NCBI RefSeq assembly: GCF_009380215.1
Contig: NZ_WHUG01000020.1
Span: forward strand, 62,001-126,000
Reading direction: 5' to 3'
Source of the DNA: Rugamonas aquatica
Lineage (GTDB): Bacteria; Pseudomonadota; Gammaproteobacteria; Burkholderiales; Burkholderiaceae_D
DNA: 64,000 nucleotides
How positions within the stretch are numbered: position 1 is the first letter of the stretch; each line of letters starts with the position of its first letter. The translations under genes and the position numbers were made by a program. A model generated the notes under the pieces. It saw only the letters and a program-made list of their open reading frames with translations, was not told the origin of the DNA and did not search any database. Below are positions 43,928 through 54,614 of this stretch, one piece after another.

Positions 43928-46762
43928 ATGGACATGTTTGCGGTCGATGACGAAGTAGCGCAATGGGAAACGGCCCTGCTGCCGCTGCGCGGACCTGCGC
44001 GCCTGCCGGTGCTGGTGCCGCTGGCCTGGCACCTGCGCCAGCGCGACACCGTGCGCGCCGTCGCCCTCGCCACCGAAGGCCGCCAGCTGCTGCCGGCCAC
44101 CGCGCTGTCGCAGGACGACATGCGGCTCGTCTCGGCCCGCCTGCTGCTGGTGCAGGCCGAATCCACCTGGCTGTCCGGCCAGCTCGACGACGCCGCCATC
44201 CTCGCCGAACAAGCTTACGACCAACTGTGCCACCTGGACGACCACCAGGGCTGCGCCGACGCCCACTGGCTGCGCGCCTGGATCGCCATCGACCGCGGCG
44301 ACCATACCACCGGCGACAGCGAACTCGAACTGATGGCCGCCGCCGCCCGCCGCGTCGGCGACGAACAGCGCGCCGACATCGCCGAAGCGGCCATCGCCCG
44401 CTGGGCCGTGCTGCAAGACCTGCCCACCGCCGAGCGCCGCTGGGGCCAGCGCTTCGCCGCCGGCCAGGCGCCGCAGCATCCCGGCGTGGCGGCCTGGGTC
44501 TACGACTTCTTCGGCCTGGCCGCCAGCCAGCACAGCGACCACGGCACCGCCGCGCGCCATTACATCCATTGCTACGAGACGGCGCTGGAAACGGGCCAGA
44601 TACGCGTGGCCGTCACCGCCGCCATCAACATCGGCCTCAATTTCACCATCCTCAACGACCACCACTCGGCGCTGGAATGGATGCAAAGCGCGCTCGATCT
44701 GGCGCGCCCCACCGGCTGGCCGCGCAGCATCGGCGCCTGTCTGATGCACACCGCCGAGACCATGCGCCGCCTGGGCCGCCTCGACGCCACCCGCGAGCTG
44801 CTGCACGAAGCGCTGCAGATCATGGCGCCGTTGCCGGGCGCGCGCAGCTACGCGCACGCGCTGTCCTACCTGGGCGACCTGGCGCTGGACCAGGCCGACT
44901 ACAACGGCGCGCTCAACGCCTTCCACCGCATGCAGGTGCGCGCCGACGCGCTGCGCCAGGCCGACTTCCAATCGATCGCGCGGCGCGGCCAGGCCCACGC
45001 GCTGTGCTTCCTCGACCGTCCGCAGGAAGCGCTGGAGATGGCCGTGCGCGCGGTCGACCTGGCGGCCGAACAGGCCAACCGCTACAACCACGTGGCGGGC
45101 TTGCGCGTGCTGGCGGTGATCCACGAACGCCACACGCTGCCGCCGCCGCCCGGCATGACCCAGCAAAACGCCACGCTGCACTATCTGCACCAGGCGCTGG
45201 AAGTGGCTTCCGCCATCGACGGCTACACCCTGCCCGGCGACCTGCACGACGCGCTGGGCCGCGAGCATGCGCGCATGGGCGACTACGCCAGCGCCTACGC
45301 GGCCGCGCAAGCCGCCGCCGCCGCGCGCCAGAAGACCCACAGCCAGGAAGCCACCAACCGCGCCATCGCCATGCAGGTGCACCACCAGACCGAGCACGCG
45401 CGCGCCGAAGGCTTCCACCACCGCGAACTGGCAGCCTCCGAAGCGCGCCGCGCCGAAGTGCTACAGCAGACCAGCGCCACGCTGGAGCGCCTGTCGGCCA
45501 TCGGCCAGGAGATCACCACCCACCTCGATGCGGCGGCCGTGTTCCAGGTGCTGAACCGTCACGTCCAGGGTCTGCTGCCGGCCAACACCTTCGCCATCTA
45601 CCTGTGCGATCCGGGCGGCGAAACGGTCAGCCGCGCCTTCGGCATCGAGAACGGCCACGCGCTGCCGACCAACACCATCGCCGTCGACAACCCGCGCGCC
45701 AACTCGGCGCGCTGCGTGCGCGAGCGGCGCGAGATCTACGTCGAGGAAGCGGGACCGGACGACATCTTCCTCTCGCCCGGCACGCAGCTGATGGTCAGCG
45801 CGCTGTACGTGCCGCTGGCCGTGGGCGAGCGCGCGCTGGGCGTGATGACGGTGCAGGCCATGCACGCCCGCGCCTACGGCGAACGCGAACGGCTGATCTT
45901 CCGCACGCTGTGCGCGTACGGCGCCATCGCGCTGGACAACGCCGAAGCCTATCGCCAGCTGAAGGATGCGCAAACCCAGCTGGTATCGCAGGAAAAGCTG
46001 GCGGCACTGGGCTCGCTGATGGCGGGCGTGGCGCATGAACTGAATACGCCTATCGGTAACAGCCTGCTGATCGCCAGCACGCTGATGCAAAAAACCGAAG
46101 AGCTGGAAACGCAGATCAACGGTCCCGGCCTGCGCCGCTCCGAACTGGCGAACTACATGTCCGACGCCCGCAAGGCGCACGAACTGGTGATGCGCGGCCT
46201 GACCAGCGCCGCCGACCTGGTGAACAGCTTCAAGCAGGTGGCGGTCGACCGCACCACCGAGCAGCGCCGCGAATTCAATCTGCAGCAGGTGTCGCACGAA
46301 GTAATCGCGACCATGATGAACCGCATCCGCGCCGCCAACCACCGCATCGAAATCGACGTGCCCGAGCTGATCTCGATGGACAGCTACCCCGGCCCCTTCG
46401 GCCAGGTGATCGCCAACTTCATCAACAACGCCCTGCTGCACGCCTTCGCGCGCGACCGCAGCGGCAGCATGTGGCTGCACGCGTCCACGCCGGCCGAGGG
46501 CCGGGTGCTGGTCAGCTTCCGCGACAACGGCGGCGGCATCGCGCCGGAGCACATGTCGCGCATCTTCGATCCCTTCTTCACCACCAAACTAGGCCAGGGC
46601 GGCAGCGGGCTGGGACTGTCGATCAGCTACAACATTGTCACTTCACTACTGGGTGGCCAGATCAGCGTCCAGAGCACGCGCGACGGCACCACCTTCACCC
46701 TCGATCTGCCTCTGACGGCGCCGCAGCACCAGACCGCGGCCGCCGCGCAGATCTACACTTAG
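43928..46762 (+). CDS. TPR-GAF sensor histidine kinase (cytoplasmic)
   Basis: 944 residues from the ATG at 43928 with GGGGAC upstream. There is no signal peptide or membrane helix. The first 500 residues form helical TPR-like repeats ('AAWVYDFFGLAASQHSDHGTAARHYIHCYETALETGQ'), then a coiled coil, a GAF domain (about 545-690), and a kinase core with the phospho-histidine in 'GVAHELNTPIGNSLL', the N-box 'ANFINNALLHAFAR', and G-boxes 'RDNGGGIA' and 'GGSGLGLSISYNIV'. No response regulator is adjacent. The kinase core is paralogous to that at 33552-35297. Its promoter region carries the palindrome at 43881-43901. Confidence 0.88.
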   Translation: MDMFAVDDEVAQWETALLPLRGPARLPVLVPLAWHLRQRDTVRAVALATEGRQLLPATALSQDDMRLVSARLLLVQAESTWLSGQLDDAAILAEQAYDQLCHLDDHQGCADAHWLRAWIAIDRGDHTTGDSELELMAAAARRVGDEQRADIAEAAIARWAVLQDLPTAERRWGQRFAAGQAPQHPGVAAWVYDFFGLAASQHSDHGTAARHYIHCYETALETGQIRVAVTAAINIGLNFTILNDHHSALEWMQSALDLARPTGWPRSIGACLMHTAETMRRLGRLDATRELLHEALQIMAPLPGARSYAHALSYLGDLALDQADYNGALNAFHRMQVRADALRQADFQSIARRGQAHALCFLDRPQEALEMAVRAVDLAAEQANRYNHVAGLRVLAVIHERHTLPPPPGMTQQNATLHYLHQALEVASAIDGYTLPGDLHDALGREHARMGDYASAYAAAQAAAAARQKTHSQEATNRAIAMQVHHQTEHARAEGFHHRELAASEARRAEVLQQTSATLERLSAIGQEITTHLDAAAVFQVLNRHVQGLLPANTFAIYLCDPGGETVSRAFGIENGHALPTNTIAVDNPRANSARCVRERREIYVEEAGPDDIFLSPGTQLMVSALYVPLAVGERALGVMTVQAMHARAYGERERLIFRTLCAYGAIALDNAEAYRQLKDAQTQLVSQEKLAALGSLMAGVAHELNTPIGNSLLIASTLMQKTEELETQINGPGLRRSELANYMSDARKAHELVMRGLTSAADLVNSFKQVAVDRTTEQRREFNLQQVSHEVIATMMNRIRAANHRIEIDVPELISMDSYPGPFGQVIANFINNALLHAFARDRSGSMWLHASTPAEGRVLVSFRDNGGGIAPEHMSRIFDPFFTTKLGQGGSGLGLSISYNIVTSLLGGQISVQSTRDGTTFTLDLPLTAPQHQTAAAAQIYT

Positions 46763-46771
46763 CTAGAGTCG

Positions 46772-46805
46772 CGCAGCATTACCTGTATAGACAGGAGATT
46801 CTGCG
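46772..46805. other. Nested inverted repeat between the kinase gene and argF
   Basis: CGCAG-N5-CCTGT-ATAG-ACAGG-N5-CTGCG is a two-level symmetrical structure. It lies nine bases after the kinase stop and just before the argF promoter. It could be a two-part hairpin ending the kinase transcript (no U-run) or an operator next to the argF promoter. It is not a recognisable ArgR box. Confidence 0.4.
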
Positions 46806-46810
46806 GCAAT

Positions 46811-46840
46811 CCGACACATTGGCCGAATTGCCTTTATAAT
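46811..46840 (+). promoter_or_regulatory. Sigma-70 promoter of argF-argG
   Basis: CCGACA (46811-46816, 4 of 6) and a perfect TATAAT (46835-46840) are 18 bases apart. The predicted start near 46847 leaves a 54-base leader before the argF ATG at 46901. The nested repeat at 46772-46805 is immediately upstream. Confidence 0.55.
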
Positions 46841-46900
46841 TGTTCGGCTAAGCCGGCCAGGCACCTCGCCCCACGCCCCGCTCTCCTGTCAGTTGTTAAT

Positions 46901-47839
46901 ATGTCTATCCAAAAACCGATCAAGCACTACCTGCAGTTTTCCGACTTTACGTTAGACGAATACGAATACGTCATCGAACGCGCGCACCTGATCAAACGGA
47001 AATTCAAGAACTACGAGATCTACCACCCGCTGATCGACCGCACGCTGGTCATGGTGTTCGAGAAGAACTCGACCCGTACCCGCCTGTCCTTCGAAGCCGG
47101 CATGCACCAGCTGGGCGGCGCGGCGATCTACCTGAACACGCGCGACTCGCAGCTGGGCCGCGGCGAACCGGTGGAAGACGCCGGCCAGGTCATGAGCCGC
47201 ATGTGCGACATCATCATGGTCCGTACCTTCGGCCAGGACATCATCGAGCGTTTCGCCGCCAACTCGCGCGTGCCGGTGATTAACGGCCTGACCAACGAAC
47301 ACCATCCATGCCAGGTGTTCGCCGACATCTTCACCTACTACGAGCATCGCGGCCCGATCACCGGCAAGACCGTGGCATGGGTGGGCGACGCCAACAACAT
47401 GCTGTACTCCTGGCTGCAGGCGGCCGAGGTGTTCGGCTTCCACGTCAACGTGTCGACCCCGAAGGGCTACGACATGGACATGTCGCTGGTCTCGACCGAC
47501 CGCTACACCTTCTTCGAGAACCCGTCCGACGCCTGCCAGGGCGCGCACCTGGTCAACACCGACGTCTGGACCAGCATGGGCTACGAAGAGGAAAACGCCG
47601 CCCGCCTGAAAGCCTTCGACGGCTGGATCGTCGACAGCGCCAAGATGTCGCGCGCCGCGCCGGATGCGCTGTTCATGCACTGCCTGCCCGCCCACCGTGG
47701 CGAGGAAGTCTCGGCGGACGTCATCGACGGCCCGCAGTCGGTGGTCTGGGACGAGGCGGAAAACCGCCTGCACATCCAGAAGGCGCTGATCGAGTACCTG
47801 CTGATCGGCCGTGTCGATACCAAAGCAGACAACACCTAA
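46901..47839 (+). CDS. argF: Ornithine carbamoyltransferase
   Basis: 312 residues. It joins carbamoyl phosphate to ornithine, giving citrulline for arginine synthesis in the cytoplasm. The carbamoyl-phosphate loop 'EKNSTRTRLSFEAGM' and the ornithine-site motif 'MHCLPAHRGEEV' are intact. 'NGLTNEHHPCQVFADIFT' carries the conserved HPxQ. It is separated from argG by 24 bases and the two enzymes are consecutive in the pathway, so a joint transcript is expected. Anabolic rather than catabolic assignment rests on the argG neighbour and the absence of arcA/arcC. Confidence 0.96.
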   Translation: MSIQKPIKHYLQFSDFTLDEYEYVIERAHLIKRKFKNYEIYHPLIDRTLVMVFEKNSTRTRLSFEAGMHQLGGAAIYLNTRDSQLGRGEPVEDAGQVMSRMCDIIMVRTFGQDIIERFAANSRVPVINGLTNEHHPCQVFADIFTYYEHRGPITGKTVAWVGDANNMLYSWLQAAEVFGFHVNVSTPKGYDMDMSLVSTDRYTFFENPSDACQGAHLVNTDVWTSMGYEEENAARLKAFDGWIVDSAKMSRAAPDALFMHCLPAHRGEEVSADVIDGPQSVVWDEAENRLHIQKALIEYLLIGRVDTKADNT

Positions 47840-47863
47840 CACTTCACACCAATTGGAACTAGC

Positions 47864-49096
<1,233 letters not shown>

Positions 49097-49115
49097 GCCA
49101 CACAGACGCCGTGAC

Positions 49116-49146
49116 AAGGGCCGCTCGCTGAGCGGCCCTTTTTTTT
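49116..49146 (+). terminator. Rho-independent terminator of argF-argG
   Basis: AAGGGCCGCTC and GAGCGGCCCTT form an eleven-pair stem with a three-base loop, followed by a run of eight T. It lies 20 bases after the argG stop and insulates the Wsp operon. Confidence 0.95.
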
Positions 49147-49209
49147 GTCCTCCATAAAACGCGGCAAGGTGATACATTGCTCTCACGACCAGCGCCCCAT
49201 AGGTGAATC

Positions 49210-51024
49210 ATGTTGAATAATCTGAGTATCAAGAAAAAACTCACGTTCGGATTTGGCGCCATCATCGCCATCATTCTGGTGCTGCTCACCATGTCGTACA
49301 ATAATTTCAGCCAGCTGTCGACCGCCAGCGGGTGGGATCGGCACACGCTGGAGGTACTGCTGGAGGCGAACAAGATCGAGACCGCCCTGCTGCAGATCCA
49401 GACGTCGACCCGTGGCTTCATGCTGACCGGCGAGGAAAGCACCACCAAGCAGATTCCCATCGAAGAGGAATCCGTGCACCGCCACCTGGCCGCCATCAAG
49501 ACTCTCACGTTGGACAATCCGGCGCAGCAGGAGCGTCTGAAGCGCCTGGGGCCGATGATGGACAACTGGGTCATCAATGTGATCCATCCGCTGCTGGAAA
49601 AGCGCCGCGAATTGAACAAGCATGTCGGCGTGACGCAGCAGGTGGCCACAGCGGCCGATGTGCTCAACGGCTCCAAGACCATCTCCGAAGTACGCGCGCT
49701 GATACGGGAGATCAGCGACGAGGAAAGCCGCCTGCTGGCGCTGCGTTCCAAGCTGGCCGGCGATCTGCAGCAGAACATGTCGCTGATCCTGATCATCGGC
49801 GGCAGCCTGTGCGTGGTGCTGGCCATCGTCATCGGCTACCTGCTGACCAAGGCGCTGCTGGCGCCCCTTAACAACCTGACGCACGCGGTGGGCCGCATCG
49901 CCGCCGGCGAACAGTCGGCGCGGGCAGCGGTGCTGTCGTCCGATGAACTGGGCCAGGTGACGACGGAATTCAACCGCATGGCGCAATCGATCCAGGACAG
50001 CCAGGCCAACGAACTGGCCGCCACCAACCTGCTCAAGTCCAAGGTCGATTCCTTGCTGGGCGTGGTCTCCAAGGCCGCCGCCGGCGACTTGACCGGCAAG
50101 ATCGAGGTGGCCGGCAGCGACGCCATCGGCCAGCTCGCGCATGGCCTGGACCGCATGTTCGAAAACCTGCGCGCCCTGCTCAACAACGTGCAGAAGGCCG
50201 GCATCCAGGTCACGACATCGGCCACCGAGATCGCCGCCTCCGCCAAGCAGCAAGAAGCCACCGGCATCGAGCAGGCGCAGACCAGCGTCGAGATCCTCAG
50301 CACCACCAAGGAAATCTCCGCCAACACCTCGCAGCTGCTCAAGACGATGGAAGACGCCACCGCGGTGGCCGACTACACCACCAGCGCCACCGCCGACGCC
50401 CAGAACAACCTGCGCCGCATGGACAGCACCATGCAGCACATGGTCTCGGCCACCGACTCGATCAACGCCAAGCTGGCGGCGTTGTCGGAGAAGGCTTCCA
50501 ACATCAACAGCGTGCTCATTACGATCACCAAGGTGGCCGACCAGACCAACATCCTCTCGCTCAACGCCGCCATCGAAGCTGAAAAGGCCGGCGAGGCGGG
50601 ACGCGGCTTCTCGGTGGTCGCGACCGAAATCCGCCGCCTGGCCGACCAGACCTCCGTCTCCACCTGGGACATCGAGCAGATGCTCAAGGAGATGCAGTCG
50701 GCGGTGTCGGCCAGCGTGATGGGCATGGACAAATTCTCCGAAGAGATACGCCGCAGCGTCGGCGAGGTGCGCCAGGTGACGGACCAGCTGTCCGGCGTGA
50801 TGGACCAGGTGCAGAAACTGGCGCCGCAGTTCGACGCCGTGCTGCAGGGGATGCAGTCGCAGGCCGTGGGCGCGCAGCAGATTTCGGAGACCATGATGCA
50901 GCTGAACGACGCCACCCAGCAGACCGTGGAATCGCTCAAGGCCACCAGCGAAGCGGTGCACCAGCTGCAGTACGCGGCGGGCGACCTGCAATCGAGCGTT
51001 GCCAACTTTGCCGTTGCGGCTTGA
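49210..51024 (+). CDS. wspA: WspA-like chemoreceptor, first copy
   Basis: 604 residues with AGGTGAA before the ATG. Layout: helix 1 (about 12-32), a periplasmic CHASE3-like four-helix domain (33-190, '[37 protein letters not shown]'), helix 2 (about 194-216), HAMP, and a signalling hairpin whose tip is '[20 protein letters not shown]'. In Pseudomonas, WspA senses surface contact or envelope stress and feeds the WspB/D/E phosphorelay rather than flagellar motors. The order of genes behind it (CheW, CheR, CheW, CheA, CheB, GGDEF) identifies the system. From about residue 217 to the end it matches the second copy at 51067 almost exactly. Confidence 0.93.
   Translation: MLNNLSIKKKLTFGFGAIIAIILVLLTMSYNNFSQLSTASGWDRHTLEVLLEANKIETALLQIQTSTRGFMLTGEESTTKQIPIEEESVHRHLAAIKTLTLDNPAQQERLKRLGPMMDNWVINVIHPLLEKRRELNKHVGVTQQVATAADVLNGSKTISEVRALIREISDEESRLLALRSKLAGDLQQNMSLILIIGGSLCVVLAIVIGYLLTKALLAPLNNLTHAVGRIAAGEQSARAAVLSSDELGQVTTEFNRMAQSIQDSQANELAATNLLKSKVDSLLGVVSKAAAGDLTGKIEVAGSDAIGQLAHGLDRMFENLRALLNNVQKAGIQVTTSATEIAASAKQQEATGIEQAQTSVEILSTTKEISANTSQLLKTMEDATAVADYTTSATADAQNNLRRMDSTMQHMVSATDSINAKLAALSEKASNINSVLITITKVADQTNILSLNAAIEAEKAGEAGRGFSVVATEIRRLADQTSVSTWDIEQMLKEMQSAVSASVMGMDKFSEEIRRSVGEVRQVTDQLSGVMDQVQKLAPQFDAVLQGMQSQAVGAQQISETMMQLNDATQQTVESLKATSEAVHQLQYAAGDLQSSVANFAVAA
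49858..51024 (+). repeat. Direct repeat, signalling half of wspA copy 1
   Basis: These 1167 bases repeat at 51721-52887 with only scattered, mostly silent changes. The encoded signalling halves differ at one residue (Ala/Thr in 'VGRIAAGEQ' versus 'VGRITAGEQ'). The boundary falls at the end of membrane helix 2, so the conserved part starts with '[11 protein letters not shown]'. Confidence 0.95.
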
Positions 51025-51066
51025 GCATGGGACAATGCCGCATCTATGACGGCGCCTGGAGAAAGA

Positions 51067-52887
51067 ATGTTTAAAGACTTGAGCATCAAGAAAAAGCTGT
51101 ACATGAGTTTTGGCGCCATCCTGGCCATCATCCTGTTGCTGCTGTCGATCGCCTACAACAAATTCAACAGCCTGTCCGAAGCCAACGGGTGGGACAGGCA
51201 TACGATGGAAGTGATCCAGGCCATCGACAGCCTGCGCAACAACCTGCTGGAAGTGCAGGTCGAAGCGCGCGGCTACTACCTGACCGGGTCCGCCGTTCGG
51301 CTGGAGCGCACGCGCAAGGAGATGGCCGACATCACCCCCTCCATCATCAAGCTGCAGAAAATCACCAGCGACAATCCCAACCAGGTGGCCCGCTTCAAGA
51401 AACTGGAAGCGATGATTAACGTCTGGTCCGGTGAAGTCATCGAATCGCAACTGGCCATGCGCGCCGACCTGGGCGACAAGCCCGGCGCCGCCGACGCCAT
51501 GGGCCGCACGCCACAGCTGTCCGGCACCGGCGTGAATACCGTCATCGGCGAAATCTACCGCTTCATGGCGGAAGCCGCGGCCGAAGAACAGCACCTGCTG
51601 GCCGAACGGTCCTCCGCTTCCAATCGGCTGCAGGACACCATGCGCCTGGTGCTGACGGCTGGCGGCCTGGCCTGCGTGGTGCTGTCGGCAGTGGTGGCAT
51701 GGCTGCTGGCGAGTTCATTGCTGGCGCCCCTGAACAACCTGACGCACGCGGTTGGCCGTATCACCGCCGGCGAACAATCGGCGCGGGCAGCGGTGCTGTC
51801 GTCCGATGAACTGGGCCAGGTGACGACGGAATTCAACCGCATGGCGCAATCGATCCAGGACAGCCAGGCCAACGAGCTGGCCGCCACCAACCTGCTCAAG
51901 TCCAAGGTCGATTCCCTGCTGGGCGTCGTCTCCAAGGCCGCCGCCGGCGACTTGACCGGCAAGATCGAGGTGGCCGGCAGCGACGCCATCGGCCAGCTGG
52001 CGCATGGCCTGGACCGCATGTTCGAAAACCTGCGCGCCCTGCTCAACAACGTGCAGAAGGCCGGCATCCAGGTCACGACATCGGCCACCGAAATCGCCGC
52101 CTCCGCCAAGCAGCAGGAAGCCACCGGCATCGAGCAGGCGCAGACCAGCGTCGAGATCCTCAGCACCACCAAGGAAATCTCCGCCAACACCTCGCAACTG
52201 CTCAAGACGATGGAAGACGCCACCGCGGTGGCCGACTACACCACCAGCGCCACCGCCGACGCCCAGAACAACCTGCGCCGCATGGACAGCACCATGCAGC
52301 ACATGGTCTCGGCCACCGATTCGATCAACGCCAAGCTGGCGGCGTTGTCGGAGAAGGCTTCCAACATCAACAGCGTGCTCATTACGATCACCAAGGTGGC
52401 CGACCAGACCAACATCCTCTCGCTCAACGCCGCCATCGAAGCCGAGAAAGCCGGTGAAGCGGGACGCGGCTTCTCGGTGGTCGCCACCGAAATCCGCCGC
52501 CTGGCCGATCAGACCTCCGTCTCCACCTGGGACATCGAGCAGATGCTCAAGGAGATGCAGTCGGCGGTATCGGCCAGCGTGATGGGCATGGACAAATTCT
52601 CCGAAGAGATACGCCGCAGCGTCGGCGAGGTGCGTCAGGTGACGGACCAGCTGTCCGGCGTGATGGACCAGGTGCAGAAACTGGCGCCGCAGTTCGACGC
52701 CGTGCTGCAGGGGATGCAGTCGCAGGCCGTCGGCGCGCAGCAGATTTCGGAAACCATGATGCAGTTGAACGACGCCACCCAGCAGACGGTGGAGTCGCTC
52801 AAGGCCACCAGCGAAGCGGTGCACCAGTTGCAGTACGCGGCGGGCGATCTGCAATCGAGCGTCGCCAACTTTGCCGTTGCGGCCTGA
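51067..52887 (+). CDS. WspA-like chemoreceptor, second copy
   Basis: 606 residues from the ATG at 51067 (GGAGAAAG ribosome-binding site), 42 bases after copy 1. The layout is the same: helix 1, CHASE3-like periplasmic domain, helix 2, HAMP and signalling hairpin. The first 217 residues differ strongly from copy 1 ('[35 protein letters not shown]') while keeping '[10 protein letters not shown]'. A Gly/Pro-containing loop ('[21 protein letters not shown]') has no counterpart in copy 1. Most Wsp operons have one wspA. Two sensors on one signalling unit could widen the input or form mixed trimers. Confidence 0.92.
   Translation: MFKDLSIKKKLYMSFGAILAIILLLLSIAYNKFNSLSEANGWDRHTMEVIQAIDSLRNNLLEVQVEARGYYLTGSAVRLERTRKEMADITPSIIKLQKITSDNPNQVARFKKLEAMINVWSGEVIESQLAMRADLGDKPGAADAMGRTPQLSGTGVNTVIGEIYRFMAEAAAEEQHLLAERSSASNRLQDTMRLVLTAGGLACVVLSAVVAWLLASSLLAPLNNLTHAVGRITAGEQSARAAVLSSDELGQVTTEFNRMAQSIQDSQANELAATNLLKSKVDSLLGVVSKAAAGDLTGKIEVAGSDAIGQLAHGLDRMFENLRALLNNVQKAGIQVTTSATEIAASAKQQEATGIEQAQTSVEILSTTKEISANTSQLLKTMEDATAVADYTTSATADAQNNLRRMDSTMQHMVSATDSINAKLAALSEKASNINSVLITITKVADQTNILSLNAAIEAEKAGEAGRGFSVVATEIRRLADQTSVSTWDIEQMLKEMQSAVSASVMGMDKFSEEIRRSVGEVRQVTDQLSGVMDQVQKLAPQFDAVLQGMQSQAVGAQQISETMMQLNDATQQTVESLKATSEAVHQLQYAAGDLQSSVANFAVAA
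51721..52887 (+). repeat. Direct repeat, signalling half of wspA copy 2
   Basis: Partner of 49858-51024 at an offset of 1863 bases. The near-identity ends sharply at helix 2 on the 5' side and at the stop codon on the 3' side, a pattern of gene conversion acting on the signalling half only or of recent sensor replacement. Confidence 0.95.
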
Positions 52888-52899
52888 CGGGAGCGCGCG

Positions 52900-53343
52900 A
52901 TGAAGCTGCTGATCTTCCACATCGGCGCCGACCGCTACGGCTTGCGCCTGCGCGACGTGGTGCGCGTGCTGCCGCTGCTGGAACTGAAGCACCTGCCGCT
53001 GGCGCCGGACGCCGTGGCCGGCCTGATGGACTTCCACGGCCAGTCGGTGCCGGTGATCGATTTGTGCCGCGCCAGCGGCCTGCCCACCGGCGCCGATCAT
53101 TTTGACACCCGCATCATCGTCGTGGACTATCACTCGCCCGAAGGCACGGCCCACCTGCTAGGCCTGCGCGCGGAGCGCGTGCTGGGCGTGCAGGAGGTAG
53201 CGGAGGCGCAGCTGGCCGACAGCGGCGTCACGGCCGCGCCCTTCCTCGGCCAGGTGGCCAGCGACGCGGGCGGCATGCTGCAACTGGTCGAACTTGAACA
53301 ACTGCTGCCTGCGTCGCTGCGCGCGACGCTGTTCCAGACATGA
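52900..53343 (+). CDS. wspB: WspB, CheW-type coupling protein
   Basis: 147 residues, a single CheW domain: 'LLIFHIGADRYGLRLRDVVRVLPLLELKHLP', 'GLMDFHGQSVPVIDLCRASGLP' and 'LGLRAERVLGVQEV'. CheW proteins tie the receptor tip to the kinase. Two coupling proteins (WspB here, WspD at 54615) are a hallmark of the Wsp pathway. It lies 12 bases after the second receptor and overlaps wspC by four bases. Confidence 0.92.
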   Translation: MKLLIFHIGADRYGLRLRDVVRVLPLLELKHLPLAPDAVAGLMDFHGQSVPVIDLCRASGLPTGADHFDTRIIVVDYHSPEGTAHLLGLRAERVLGVQEVAEAQLADSGVTAAPFLGQVASDAGGMLQLVELEQLLPASLRATLFQT

Positions 53344-54602
53344 CTCCCGTACAAGCCATGCTGCACGAGGCCACCGGCTTGACGTTGTCCAAGTCCTCGG
53401 TCGAACGCGCGATCAGGCACCGCATGGAGCAGACCGCCGCCGCCAATCATGACCTCTACCTGGAGCGCATGACGCCGGAAGAGCTGACGGCGCTGGTGGA
53501 GCTGGTGGTGGTGCCGGAGTCGTGGTTCTACCGCGATCAGCAAGCCTTCCAGGCCGCCAGCGAATTTGTCCGTGCGCGGCTGGCCGCCGATGCCGGCCGT
53601 ATGGTCCGCATCCTGTCCATCCCCTGCGCCGGCGGCGAGGAACCCTACACCATGGCGATGGTGCTGGCCGATGCCGGCGTGCCGGCGGACAGCTTCATCA
53701 TCGACGCCTACGACATCAGCGCCGGCTGCATCGCCCGCGCCAAGAGCGGCGTCTACGGCCGCAATGCCTTCCGCAGCCAGGACCTGGGCTTCCGCGACCG
53801 CCACTTCACCAGCGACGGCAGCAGCGACGACTACAGCATCAGCGACGCGCTGCGCAAACAGGTGCGCTTCAAGCAGGGCAATCTGCTGGAACTCGACCTG
53901 GGTGCACGGACCGGTTACTACGATGTGATCTTCTGCCGCAATCTGCTGATCTACTTCGACAAGCCAACCACCAAGGCCGCCATCACCAGGCTGGAAACCT
54001 TGCTCTCCGAAGACGGCCTGCTGTTCGCCGGCTATGCGGAAGTGCCGTCGTTCTGCCAGTACGGCTTTATGCCGCTCCAGTATCCACAGGCTTTCGGCTT
54101 GCGCAAGGAAGGTTCGTCAGCCAACAAGCGGGTCGCAACACCCGCCGCCAAGACGGCGCCGCGCGCCGCGCGCTCTGCTGCCGTCCGCCCCGCTCCGGCT
54201 GTGACGCCTGCCCCCGCGCCTGCGCCCACGCGGGTACGCGCCGGTGCGCCGACGCCGATGCCGGTGGCGCACACGCCCCTGCCCGCCGCCGACCTGCTGG
54301 CCGAAGCGCGCCGCCTGGCCGACCTGGGGCAGCTGAAGGAAGCCGAAAACAAAAGCCGCGACCACCTGGCGCAATCGCCCGATTCGGCGGAAGCGTATTT
54401 CATCCTCGGCCTGGTCAACGAACTGACGAACAAGCACAAGCTCGCCGAAGATTACTGGAAGCGCTGCATCTACCTGCAACCGGACCACTACGAAGCCTTG
54501 TGCCACCTGGCCCTGCTGGCCGAGACCAATAACGACCCGGCCGGCGCCAGCGCGCTCAAGGCCCGCGCCGCGCGCATCTACAAACGCCAGCAGGAATCAT
54601 AA
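53340..54602 (+). CDS. wspC: WspC, CheR-type methyltransferase with TPR
   Basis: 420 residues. The N-terminal half is a CheR methyltransferase that uses S-adenosylmethionine to methylate receptor glutamates: 'ELVVVPESWFYRDQQAF', 'ILSIPCAGGEEPYTMAMVLADAG', 'IIDAYDISAGCIARAK' and 'YDVIFCRNLLIYFD'. A Pro/Ala/Arg linker (about 258-320) leads to TPR repeats ('PDSAEAYFILGLVNELTNKHKLAEDYWKRCIYLQPDHYEALCHLALL'). WspC has this TPR tail in Pseudomonas as well. It sets adaptation of the WspA receptors. Confidence 0.95.
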   Translation: MTPVQAMLHEATGLTLSKSSVERAIRHRMEQTAAANHDLYLERMTPEELTALVELVVVPESWFYRDQQAFQAASEFVRARLAADAGRMVRILSIPCAGGEEPYTMAMVLADAGVPADSFIIDAYDISAGCIARAKSGVYGRNAFRSQDLGFRDRHFTSDGSSDDYSISDALRKQVRFKQGNLLELDLGARTGYYDVIFCRNLLIYFDKPTTKAAITRLETLLSEDGLLFAGYAEVPSFCQYGFMPLQYPQAFGLRKEGSSANKRVATPAAKTAPRAARSAAVRPAPAVTPAPAPAPTRVRAGAPTPMPVAHTPLPAADLLAEARRLADLGQLKEAENKSRDHLAQSPDSAEAYFILGLVNELTNKHKLAEDYWKRCIYLQPDHYEALCHLALLAETNNDPAGASALKARAARIYKRQQES

Positions 54603-54614
54603 GGGCGCCCGACC

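Noticed and set aside
49169-49185. Sigma-54-like sequence upstream of the first wspA
   Set aside because: GG and GC are nine, not ten, bases apart and the flanks do not match the consensus.
49858-52887. Possible composite transposon or mobile duplication
   Set aside because: The 1.17 kb repeats are coding halves of two wspA genes in one operon with no transposase, terminal inverted repeats or target duplications.
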